Shown: positions 1 through 7,123, counted from the stretch's first letter. The stretch: 10,309 nucleotides of DNA from Auxenochlorella pyrenoidosa (GCA_001430745.1 KQ482021.1:654493-664801); one strand, 5' to 3'. Program-made: numbers and translations. The notes: generated by a model not told the origin, from the sequence alone.

Positions 1-1004
1 AGGAGAGCGGGCATGCCCCGAGCTGTGGAAATGCGGGGCGGCGGCGGCGGCAGCAGCGCTGCTGCTGCTGCCGCCACGGCGGCACGCTCTGCCGCATCGT
101 GCTCTGCGGCAGCAGCCGCGGCAGCTGCCGTGGCTGCAAGGGGCACCGGGCTGCTGTGCAACGCCAGCTGCTGCTGCTGCTGTGCAGGGGCTGCGCTTCG
201 CTGGTCTGCCGCCCTGCCTGCTGCTGCCTCAGGGCCCGCGCTGAGGGCCAGCAGCATCTCGGCATCTGTCAGGCTGGAAGCACGGGAGGGCGGCGCAGAG
301 CCCGCTGCCCGCTGGCTGACGGGCGCCTGGGTGGCACCCACAACCGGCACCGCCCCTTGCCCAGGCTGCTGCTGCTGCTGTTCGAGCTTGAGGGCCACTG
401 CGGCAGCAATGGCCGGCGGCAGTGGCGGCCGCGCCGGCTGCGGCTTCACATCCGGCACGCTGCGCTGTGCGTGCCGCTCCGTGGCAGCCTGGCCTTCTGC
501 TGCTGTGGCTGCCTCGGCGGGCTGCAGCCAGAATTGTGCCTGGCCATCCTTGCTTAGCGGCGCCGCCTGGGACGAACCGTCGTGGGCTGCGGGCGCCACG
601 TGCTGCTGCTCTGCAGAGCTGGGAAGGGCTAGCAGCAGCTCTGCACGGCCCGCTGCTGCTGCTGCCGCTGCACCAGCAGCCTGGGCGCCCCCGATGCTGA
701 ACGCCGCGAAAGGCGAGCTGGGGACTGCCGTGGGGCTGGCTGGCGTGCCGGCCAGGGAGGGCGACGGCGGCTCGGCGCCGTCCCCGCCACGCTGCCGCTT
801 AGCACTTGGCCGCGGGCACATGGCCAGGACCGCGGCCAGCTGGCTGCTGTCGTTGCTGCATTCGCCGGGTGGCGTCAGCGCTGCAGGCGGCGCGCCGCTG
901 CTGCTGGCAAGGCCGGAGGACGAGGAGGGGTCCGGTGAGTCGGCGCGGCGCCGGCGGCGTGGCGTCTCTGCCTCCTCTACATCCCCCTCTGGCTGGCGTG
1001 GCAT
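1..1004 (-). CDS. Low-complexity, probably nuclear protein, 5' part (partial at left edge)
   Basis: On the minus strand a frame is open from the ATG at 1004 to the window edge: 334 codons with no stop. A TGA lies two codons upstream of this ATG, and G at -3 suits a start, so I chose it. The protein is rich in Ala, Pro, Ser and Gln. In order: an acidic N terminus (EGDVEEAE), Arg5 at residues 16-20, a KRQR patch at 69-72 (together resembling a bipartite nuclear signal), polyAla near 112-118, AELLLAL near 121-127, polyQ at 209-213 and 275-279, AEMLLAL near 248-254, and more polyAla. This reads as a disordered regulator or transcription-associated protein; no DNA-binding or catalytic domain is visible in this part. 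Codon reading on this strand (LKLEQQQQQ, DGSSQAAPLSKDG) looks far more protein-like than the antisense frame of Cys and Ala runs. The exon is unusually long beside the short exons of its neighbours. The family is not recognised. Confidence 0.72.
   Translation of the reverse strand, partial: MPRQPEGDVEEAETPRRRRRADSPDPSSSSGLASSSGAPPAALTPPGECSNDSSQLAAVLAMCPRPSAKRQRGGDGAEPPSPSLAGTPASPTAVPSSPFAAFSIGGAQAAGAAAAAAAGRAELLLALPSSAEQQHVAPAAHDGSSQAAPLSKDGQAQFWLQPAEAATAAEGQAATERHAQRSVPDVKPQPARPPLPPAIAAAVALKLEQQQQQPGQGAVPVVGATQAPVSQRAAGSAPPSRASSLTDAEMLLALSAGPEAAAGRAADQRSAAPAQQQQQLALHSSPVPLAATAAAAAAAAEHDAAERAAVAAAAAALLPPPPPRISTARGMPAL
50..664. repeat. Interspersed (CTG/CAG)n triplet runs
   Basis: Short GCT/CTG runs occur near 58-70, 166-181, 366-380, 600-610 and 652-664. 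On the minus strand they encode the polyQ and polyAla tracts of the left-edge gene. They are imperfect and short, typical of coding homopeptide tracts in GC-rich green algae rather than an expanded microsatellite. Confidence 0.7.
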
Positions 1005-1694
1005 GGCTCAAAGAGGCCGCTGCGGTGCAGTGCTGCAGCGCACGCGTGCCAGCAGCGCCGAGGCCTGCACAGCCTGTTCCGCTGGTGCCGGCAGGTCCTA
1101 GCGCCGGCCCCGCCCCCCCGCTGCCTGCTGGAGGCCCGCCGTCTTCCCCACTTCCAGCAAAGCGTAATGCTGCGTGGGAGCAGCCTGCAGGGCCACAGAA
1201 CCAGGAGGCAAGGGGTGAGCCGCCCAGGGAAGTGTGGCGGCGCAGGGGTGTGGCGGCGCACGCACCCATGGCGGCACTTGGCTCACAAGGTGATATGGTG
1301 CTTTGATTATGCGGGGGGAAGCGCCGGGTCCGCCGATGGCGCCGCAAAAGGCGAGCAAGTGGGACGCACTCTGTCAAGCGGCGCTGTGGAGCTCTGATGG
1401 GTCCGGATATCTTCAGTGCTTTCAGGTCAGAGAATGAGCGTGGGTTTTCCACAAAGCATGCGTGCCCTGCGCCGCCGAGCATCGCAGCACGCTGTTCCTG
1501 CCTCAGCGCTCTATTGGATGCTCGTCTGCGAGCATTTTGCCAGCTCATACGCTCTGGATTGCAAACCCAACGTGTGCCCTCCAGGTGTTCCTTGCCGCCT
1601 GCACCCTTGCGCCGCCTCGGGAAGCCACCGCCTCGGGCACTCCGCCGCCTCGGGCAACCCTGCGGCAGGACCTGTGGGTGTAAGCCTCCCCAGG
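1005..1694. promoter_or_regulatory. Inter-gene region between divergent genes (5' flank of the minus gene; possibly bidirectional)
   Basis: No convincing exon is seen here. On the minus strand it is the 5' flank and leader of the left-edge gene. If the small plus-strand gene at 1695 is real, it is also that gene's 5' flank, giving a head-to-head pair. GC falls around 1280-1320 and 1430-1560. An ATTGG (inverted CCAAT) lies near 1513. No TATA box in a typical position could be assigned. A triple CCGCCTCGGG repeat sits at 1612-1654. This call rests on gene orientation, not on recognised promoter motifs. Confidence 0.4.
1612..1654. repeat. Three copies of CCGCCTCGGG, period 16-17
   Basis: The 10-mer CCGCCTCGGG begins at 1612, 1628 and 1645, with spacers of 6 and 7 bases (AAGCCA and CACTCCG). 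It lies about 40 bases upstream of the possible start at 1695. It may be a minisatellite seed or clustered GC-box-like sites; nothing decides between these. Confidence 0.75.
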
Positions 1695-2242
1695 ATGAGC
1701 TACGAGGCCGCCAGGAGGTTCAAGGATCCCCTTCTGGCACCCTACGGTAAGTCAGACCGCCTGCCGTGGCAGCGTGCAGGGTGGCAGCCTGCCTCAGCGT
1801 GCTGCTGTGGGCTCCTGAGCTCAGCACTCGTGCCAACACTTCAAGGCGCTTTAAGAGGGCATCCATCATCGAACCGGCTCTTCACTGTACCCTGGCCTTC
1901 CCGTACAGCCCAGCATGCCTCCCTGCCTCCCTTTACACAAGCATGCAACCGCAGCTCTGGCCATCTGGGGTGCACACCGCCAGCCCTGCTGGGCCTGCCT
2001 TCAAGCCACCCTGCATCTGAGCCGTGCCTCACCTTGTGCCGGCCGCCACACTCCTTTCCGACCACCATGCAACCGCAGTGCCGGCAAACTCGGATGCTGA
2101 GGGGTTCCTGGAGGCTGAGAAGCCCGGGCTGAAGCACCCAGCAGTGCGGGACAGTGGCAGGGACTGCACCTGGCGGCCGCCTATGGCCAACATTGCGCCG
2201 CGTCAGGCCGGCTGGACTGCCCGCCAGGTCGGCCGCTCATGA
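1695..2242 (+). CDS. Possible small two-exon gene, 71 aa, unrecognised
   Basis: Tentative model: exon 1 at 1695-1746 and exon 2 at 2079-2242. The ATG at 1695 has A at -3. Exon 1 encodes MSYEAARRFKDPLLAPY and ends at a perfect GTAAGT donor (1747). The acceptor at 2077-2078 follows a pyrimidine-rich stretch and is in compatible phase (1). Exon 2 continues with a hydrophilic sequence (NSDAEGFLEAEKPGLKHP...) to a TGA at 2240-2242. A TGTAA, the usual green-algal polyadenylation signal, follows at 2296-2300. The product has no signal peptide, membrane segment or known domain that I can see. An acceptor-like sequence identical over 13 bases at 1942-1954 could be an alternative site. The donor alone might instead belong to an untranslated or non-coding exon. 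Support is moderate for splicing and weak for coding. Confidence 0.3.
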
Positions 2243-2295
2243 TGTCGCGGCTTTAACCGCTCGCGCCCTGCCTCTTGCTTGTTGCATTGGCAGCG

Positions 2296-2300
2296 TGTAA
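2296..2300 (+). terminator. TGTAA polyadenylation signal
   Basis: TGTAA is the standard green-algal poly(A) signal, normally 10-20 bases before cleavage. This one lies 54 bases after the TGA of the small putative gene and is followed by AT-richer, non-coding-looking sequence. A five-base match can arise by chance. Confidence 0.4.
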
Positions 2301-2591
2301 TGAACGTGGGTGCTTGCAAGCCATGCCCCCAACTCAGGTGGCGGCGTGCCAGGGTGCAGCTGAGGCCATTGGGTATGGCCCTTTCTGCTTGTTTGCTGCA
2401 ATTTCTGGCGAGATGCTGCTGATTCTGAGCAGTTCCTGAAGCAGAGCATTTCCATGGCACAGTTTCCTGCCCCAGGGTACCAGACCCACCAACTTGGTTG
2501 CCATTTGATGTGCAGCAGCAAGCACCGTAACAACAACAGAAGATGGCGCCTCTCTTGACTGTGCGCCTCCCACAATGGATGCTATGATGCT

Positions 2592-2628
2592 GAGATTCAA
2601 GCTGCTGAGATTTTACTGCTTGAATCTC
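2592..2628. repeat. Perfect 11-bp inverted repeat (hairpin), 15-nt loop
   Basis: GAGATTCAAGC at 2592-2602 is matched exactly by its reverse complement GCTTGAATCTC at 2618-2628. The left arm overlaps a direct repeat of TGCTGAGATT (2588-2597 and 2603-2612). It lies 164 bases upstream of the deacetylase ATG, so it could be a leader hairpin or a protein-binding site. Confidence 0.8.
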
Positions 2629-2791
2629 CCAAGTGCTTGGTGCTGCAGACCCCTGGCTGCCGGTGTGCTGTGCTGCCGCGGCATGCCGCCAGACTCCTCT
2701 CGATTCGCGTGCATGTGTGCAGTGCACATGTCGGATCATTCGATCGCCATTGTGAGTCACGCTGGGGTCCCGCGCCCGTCTCGGCGCGGCA

Positions 2792-5700
2792 ATGGCGCTG
2801 GTCGCCGCAGCTTGGCTGCTGTTGGCTGTAGCTTTGCTCGGCCCAATGCCAGTCCACATGCTGCGTCCACCCCCTGCTGAGGAGCCGGAGGCACTCAGGC
2901 CGCCAAACCTGCTGCTGTGAGCTCGTTGCACAACGACATGCGATTTGGTGGCTTCCGGTGCTTTTGCCGGCTGTTCATGACTCCGATATGTCCTGCAGGC
3001 GATCTAAAGCGCGAATTGGTCACTAGTGGACGCGTCGGCCTCCTCACCTGCTTGAGCCGCCGCTGCGTCCTGCTCCCGCCCAGCAGCACCCCCAACCGCA
3101 GCAGCCCACCCTCACCGCTAGTACTCCCCCGGACAAACCCAGGTTCTCCGTGGACGACAACGTACTAGACAGCTCCTGGAAGGCGGCTTATGAAGACACC
3201 ATCGTGGCAGCCGACGCCCGCAACCCGGACGGCTGCCGCATACCCATCACTTGGTGGGTCAGCTTGAATGAATCTTTCCATCCCCCCCACCTTCAGCACA
3301 GCTTGCCTCGCCTGCCCAGCCCTGCCACATGGGCAGATCTCCGGTCTGACCCGCACCACACAGCCGAATGCAGGTTCAGCACCTGCTGCGCCCACGGCAG
3401 CGTCAGCAGCGACTGTGAGAGCGTTTTGCGGGCGCGGGCCGCCGGCCACGAGCTGTCCACCCACACGCGCACGCACTCCAAGGAGTGAGCAGCCCCACCG
3501 GCCGCGCCCTGGCCTGCGCCTGTGTCAGGGACATGCTGGTACGTGCCAGGGATGCAAGCGGGCCCCGCTGGGGGAGCCCGGGGTCGCGGTACCGGCTCAG
3601 CGGTACACAGAACAGAGCTCCACACCCACCATCCTGCCGATGCCCCCGGCCCCTGCGCCATCCCTGCTGCAGGGCCGAAACTTTCACATACTTTGAATGG
3701 GCAGCCGAGGTCGGGGGCCAGCGGGACTGGCTTGTGGAGACTTGCGGCGTGCCACGAAGGTAGGGCCATCGCTTGGCCGTGAATGTCGGCGATGGGGGTG
3801 AGGGGGTGGGGTGGGGGGCCAAGCTGCGCAAGGGCGTGCGTGCTGCGCCGTCTTCTCCCGTTGCGCTGCGGGCATGCAAGAGCCTTGGGGGTTGTCTGCT
3901 GCACCCCCAGGGCGCCGGGAGTGCGTCAAGTGGATCGTTGCGGCAGGGCCGCGCTGGCGTCGCCTCATCCGCCCACCCACCAGCCTGGCTGCCACGGGCG
4001 CTCCTGCCTGTCGGGCCCCCGAGGCTCGGCCCAGCTGCAGCGTTGCTGCTACCGCCCACCCTCCACCCGCCGGCCTCCATTCGTCTCCCCCCCTGTGCCG
4101 CCCTCAAGGTGCTGCCCCTGCCAGCCCCAACCTGGCACCCACTGCCTGCTGCCCCCCCTGCTCCCTGCAGCGAGGTGGTGGGCTTCAGGGCGCCCTACTT
4201 CAAGACCAACGAAGTGCTGGGCACCGTGCTGCGAGACCTGGGCCTGCAGTGAGCACACGTAGTGAATGCACTGATCTTATTCTGTTTTTTCTGCTTTGTT
4301 TTTTCCATGGTATGATCAGGTGCCAAACAAATCTAGACATGGGCTGCAGTGCGCAGGCGCCGCTCTCCCGCCGCCTGCATGGTGCCGCGCCGCCGGCGGG
4401 CCGCAGGGCCGCAGGCGCTGCCACCGCTGAGGCTTGTCTGCGCTCTTCAGGCAGCTGCCTGGGCAGGGCATGCACTAGGCTGGCCCAGGCGATGCCCTCC
4501 GCTTGTTATCGGCACTCGCCCGCCAACAGTAACAGAACATCATGGATAGCCAGACTGTCGGCCTCAAGCAGGTGCAGGAGCAGCCCGAAGTGGCTCGAGG
4601 CAGCGCACCCCGCTCAGCTGCGTGCCCTGCTCTCTGCCCTGGATGCCCCGCACGAGCGCGCAGGTACGACAGCAGCCTGAGCGGGCGCGACCCCACGCAG
4701 CGTGCATTTCGCATGGACGCCACGCAGTTCGACTTCTCGGCCGTCTGCCCCACCTGCAACAACTGGACGGCGCTGCCCATCTGGTGAGTGGGTTGCGCAC
4801 ACTTCGCTGCCTGTGCACGCGGCCCCTTCCGGCCCCTGAGTGGCACCTCAGCGCGCACACCGCACTGCCTGCCCCCTGGCCCCCCCTTTCTGGCCCGCAG
4901 GGAGGTGCCAGCCATGGTGCTGCCCGGCAGCGGCGGGAACGTGGGCAAGCGTGTGGACCCGGCCCCCAGCAGCGATTTGACAGTTCTGCAGGTGCGCCGA
5001 GAGCTGTTGGCCCCGTCGGATGCCACATCAGCCCGGGCCCACCCTCCCTGCCGGGTGCTCGTGGGCAGTGTTTGACACAGGCGCTCACGGTACCACAGCA
5101 TGCCCAGCCGGGGCCAACCCCGCGATTGGGGGCACAGAGAGAGTCACGCAGGCCACCCCTCCTGTCCCCTCCCCCCCCCCCTGTGAGGCGCAGCGGCTGC
5201 AAGCCGACTTTGCCCGCAAGCGGCATTCGGGCGTGCCGGTGCCACTGATGTTCCATGAAGACTACCTGATGGACAGGTGGGCTGCCAGGGCAGGGCTCTA
5301 TCATGTGCATTCAGTTGTGCTCAGGAAGGCAGACAGGCAGGCCGCTGCCAGCCATCAGTGATGTTCCATGAAGACTACCTGATGGACAGGTGGGCTGCCC
5401 ACCGTCTGACGATAGCATTGCTGCATGAAACGCCATGTTGTCGGTGCCAAAGGGGGGGCTGCAAAGGCAGGGCCGCGTCGCGTGTGTTGAGCAATGGCAG
5501 GCTGCCGGGGCAGGGCTGCGTCGTGAGTGTTCAGTTTGCTCAGGAAGGCAGACAGGCAGGCTGCAGGGGCAGGGCTGCATCGCTTGCATTGAGCTTTCTT
5601 TAAGAACGGCGGAGGCTGACAGCGCTTCCACAGCTCTCTGCAACGCCAGCGCAGCCGCGCAGAACTCCCTGCTCCTAGACGCATCCAGTCGGCCGGTCCT

Positions 5701-6168
5701 TGAGCCACCGATCAACGACGCTGTGCATGCAGTGCCACGCGGGCGCCCATCGTCGAGTTCCTGTCGTGGGCGCTGCGGCAGCCAGACACTTGGGGGGTCA
5801 CGTACCGGCAATACCTGCAGTGGCTACAGTCGCCACCTGGCACAAGCGTGAGCGGGGGTGTTGGAGGCAGCCCCTTTGCCGTGCTTGCGTCCGTGTGGGT
5901 TGGCAGCGGCCGCAGCGCGCCGTTGCAACCCGGTGGCGGTGGTGTGGGGCCACGAGCGCTGCAGCGCTTGCAGGCGCCTCGTGAGAACCCTGCATAGCCC
6001 ATCGCATGAGCCCGGCTGCACCAACAGCCGTATGGCCGAATGGCGCATGTCATGAGGCCCGGCCCAACCGCCCAAGGCGCTGGCATTAACATCCACGCAG
6101 CAGCCCGGCCCGCCTGTGGATTGCAGATCGCCAGTGTGCTTGAAAACTACGAGTGCGACAGGGGCTGA
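2792..6168 (+). CDS. Secreted chitin/polysaccharide deacetylase (CE4 family), 10 exons, complete
   Basis: Exons: 2792-2916, 3143-3253, 3374-3484, 3673-3759, 4171-4248, 4664-4783, 4901-4991, 5194-5276, 5733-5847, 6127-6168 (TGA). They join in phase to 963 nt, 320 aa. Residues 1-23 (MALVAAAWLLLAVALLG...) form a signal peptide, so the enzyme should enter the secretory pathway and act on the wall. CE4 motifs are all present: SVDD (base D46, metal D47), HTRTH (metal H109, H113), FRAPY (R151), IWEVP (W211) and MFH (H262). NPDGC and the late QPDTWGVT segment resemble chitin deacetylases of the insect-like branch. This family removes N-acetyl groups from chitin or related glycans, using a metal ion. 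A sequon (N204-W-T) and eight Cys fit an extracellular protein. No carbohydrate-binding module is present. The ATG has G at -3 and +4. The exon 2 acceptor could be 3121 instead of 3142, and the exon 8 acceptor 5187 instead of 5193, both in frame. Substrate is inferred; peptidoglycan or xylan deacetylation is less likely. Confidence 0.92.
3794..3818 (+). other. G-rich tract with G-quadruplex potential, intron 4 of the deacetylase
   Basis: Four G-runs of 4-6 bases separated by T, TGA or T lie about 35 bases after the donor at 3760. As RNA this could fold into a G-quadruplex or act as an intronic G-run splicing enhancer. Only the sequence pattern supports this. Confidence 0.5.
5246..5399 (+). 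repeat. 41-bp exact direct repeat: exon 8 end plus donor, copied into intron 8
   Basis: Bases 5246-5286 recur exactly at 5359-5399. The unit holds the last 31 bases of exon 8 (the MFHEDYLMD segment with catalytic H262) and the first 10 of intron 8, including the GTGGGC donor. The second copy is preceded by an acceptor-like CAG and lies inside the intron, so it is a decoy or relic exon end. Confidence 0.9.
5284..5600 (+). repeat. Degenerate repeats in intron 8 of the deacetylase
   Basis: Imperfect copies of a unit like GGCAGGGCTGC-TCGTG-GTTCAG-GCTCAGGAAGGCAGACAGGCAGGC occur near 5284-5342, 5460-5500 (diverged), 5505-5561 and 5566-5600 (partial). The 24-mer from GCTCAGG to GCAGGC is identical at 5319-5342 and 5538-5561. 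The array lies wholly within the intron and swells it to 456 bases, the longest in this gene. Confidence 0.75.
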
Positions 6169-6290
6169 GGCTCAGGGGGCGGTATGCAGCAGCCAGTGGT
6201 CTCCCCGAGGCGCAGGGGTGGTGCACGCGCACCAGCGCTGCTGGCTGCACCCTTACGCGCTCTGTCGCTTCCGCCGGCCCTTTTTGACGT

Positions 6291-6305
6291 TTTGAGATTC
6301 TCAAA
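6291..6305. repeat. Palindrome TTTGAGA-T-TCTCAAA
   Basis: Two 7-base arms are separated by one base, 123 bases after the deacetylase stop. The near-continuous dyad suits a dimeric DNA-binding site or, in the transcript, part of the 3' UTR. Confidence 0.6.
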
Positions 6306-6410
6306 CTTGATAGCATTGCACTACCCCGCTCCTGCCCTGCACTTCTGCCTCTTGTCAGCACTGCACAGGTCCCCTGACGTGTTCAAGATTTGTGCCTGCG
6401 GATCACTGCC

Positions 6411-6427
6411 TGACGCGTGAAGCGTCA
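6411..6427. repeat. Inverted repeat TGACGC-GTGAA-GCGTCA
   Basis: Perfect 6-bp arms around a 5-base loop are followed at once by the AT-rich ATTATTAATTC. The arms contain the TGACG core bound by bZIP proteins; as RNA it would be a small hairpin. Confidence 0.6.
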
Positions 6428-6449
6428 TTATTAATTCAATGCCCACCTG

Positions 6450-6485
6450 CCTGATATGTGTTGTGGAGCAAGGCATAATATCAGG
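6450..6485. repeat. 8-bp inverted repeat CCTGATAT / ATATCAGG
   Basis: The arms at 6450-6457 and 6478-6485 are exact reverse complements with a 20-base spacer. It lies in the intergenic region and its role is unknown. Confidence 0.6.
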
Positions 6486-6637
6486 AAGGGCTTGTCCATG
6501 AGCACGAGTCCCTGCAACGAGATTGTCAATCAATCTGGCAGGCAGTTCCCTAGCTGCCTCAATGTGTTGCAACCACTGCTGCGTTGCATTCCCGCTTTCA
6601 GGCAGAGTGCAGCGCACCTTTGGAACCAATCATTTTA

Positions 6638-6677
6638 CTTGCCTTTACTGACAGCCTTGCCTTTCTGACTGACAGCC
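6638..6677. repeat. Short tandem duplication CTTGCCTTT(CTG)ACTGACAGCC
   Basis: The 19-mer at 6638-6656 is repeated directly from 6656 to 6677 with a 3-base CTG insertion in the second copy. It looks like a replication-slippage duplication in non-coding DNA. Confidence 0.7.
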
Positions 6678-7123
6678 ATGGCTAGGCAGCAGCGCCGACG
6701 ATGCAGCATTTCTAACCGCCTTCAACCGAACGTGTGCGCAACGACGCAGCCGCCCTGCCACGCAGCCTGGGCGGTCTTGGACACGCTGAATGCTCTCCAC
6801 AGCCCTAGTCTGACGGATGTATCAACACGTCGTGTCTGTTTGGGGCACCGAGAACGCGGAAGCGCGGAAGGGTCTGCTGCGCCGACTCCACACGGACCTT
6901 CCTTGACCCGATCTTTCCTGCTCCCAAGTGTTTTATGCCGTGCCTCGATCACATATTCTCACTCCGATCACGCATGAAGCAAGGCCAGGCCTCTGCCTGG
7001 ACCGGCACCTCTTGAGGGCGCACTTCAGTCCCTGACCAGCTCTTCTTTTGAACAACCTGAGCACATCTCAGACTGTCTGTACTACTTGCAGCGTGTCGTC
7101 CCGCCCGCCGCTGAGCAAACAAC

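Larger units (their letters stand above)
2243..2791 (+). promoter_or_regulatory. Intergenic region and likely promoter/5' leader of the deacetylase gene
   Basis: There is no supportable exon in these 549 bases; open frames on either strand are Cys/His-rich and not protein-like. GC is lower than in the genes. It holds the TGTAA at 2296, ATTGG near 2285 and 2367, and a perfect 11-bp inverted repeat at 2592-2628. The region must carry at least part of the deacetylase promoter, but no core element can be assigned with confidence. Confidence 0.4.
6169..7123 (+). promoter_or_regulatory. Intergenic region: 3' flank of deacetylase and 5' flank of channel gene
   Basis: There is no supportable gene in 955 bases. 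Composition is less GC-rich, with an AT patch at 6426-6440. It holds several short inverted repeats (6291-6305, 6411-6427, 6450-6485, 6520-6536), TGACGT near 6374, CCAAT near 6624 and a tandem duplication at 6638-6677. No TGTAA poly(A) signal is present on the plus strand, so the deacetylase must use a variant signal. The last stretch before 7124 should hold the channel gene's core promoter and leader, but no TATA box is assignable. Confidence 0.5.

Noticed and set aside
13..1101. 362-aa plus-strand open frame
   Set aside because: Its product is runs of Ala, Ser, Cys and Gly from triplet repeats; the opposite strand gives a far more protein-like sequence, so this is its shadow.
799..1548. 249-aa minus-strand open frame upstream of the left-edge gene
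   Set aside because: It is in a different frame from the left-edge reading, composition is Cys/Arg-rich and no domain or good splice connection is evident.
1416..2132. 238-aa plus-strand frame with a Cys cluster (CKPNVCPPGVPC)
   Set aside because: Considered as a chitin-binding N terminus for the deacetylase, but it does not join in phase, and a clear signal-peptide exon at 2792 already supplies the start; the frame also reads through a perfect GTAAGT donor.
2203..2931. 242-aa minus-strand frame
   Set aside because: It is antisense to the signal-peptide exon and low-GC intergenic DNA; no domain is seen and composition is not protein-like.
3403..4107. 234-aa minus-strand frame
   Set aside because: It overlaps deacetylase exons 3 and 4 on the other strand and is Pro/Arg/Gly-rich with no recognisable motif.
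3811..4680. 289-aa plus-strand frame
   Set aside because: It runs through introns 4 and 5 in a frame different from the exons, which carry clear CE4 motifs.
4564..5310. 248-aa minus-strand frame
   Set aside because: It is a shadow of deacetylase exons 6-8 in GC-rich DNA.
5355..5603. Second copy of MFHEDYLMD as a real extra exon
   Set aside because: Including it through its nearest acceptor brings a stop after four codons, and the protein already continues correctly from exon 8 to 5733; kept as a duplication finding only.
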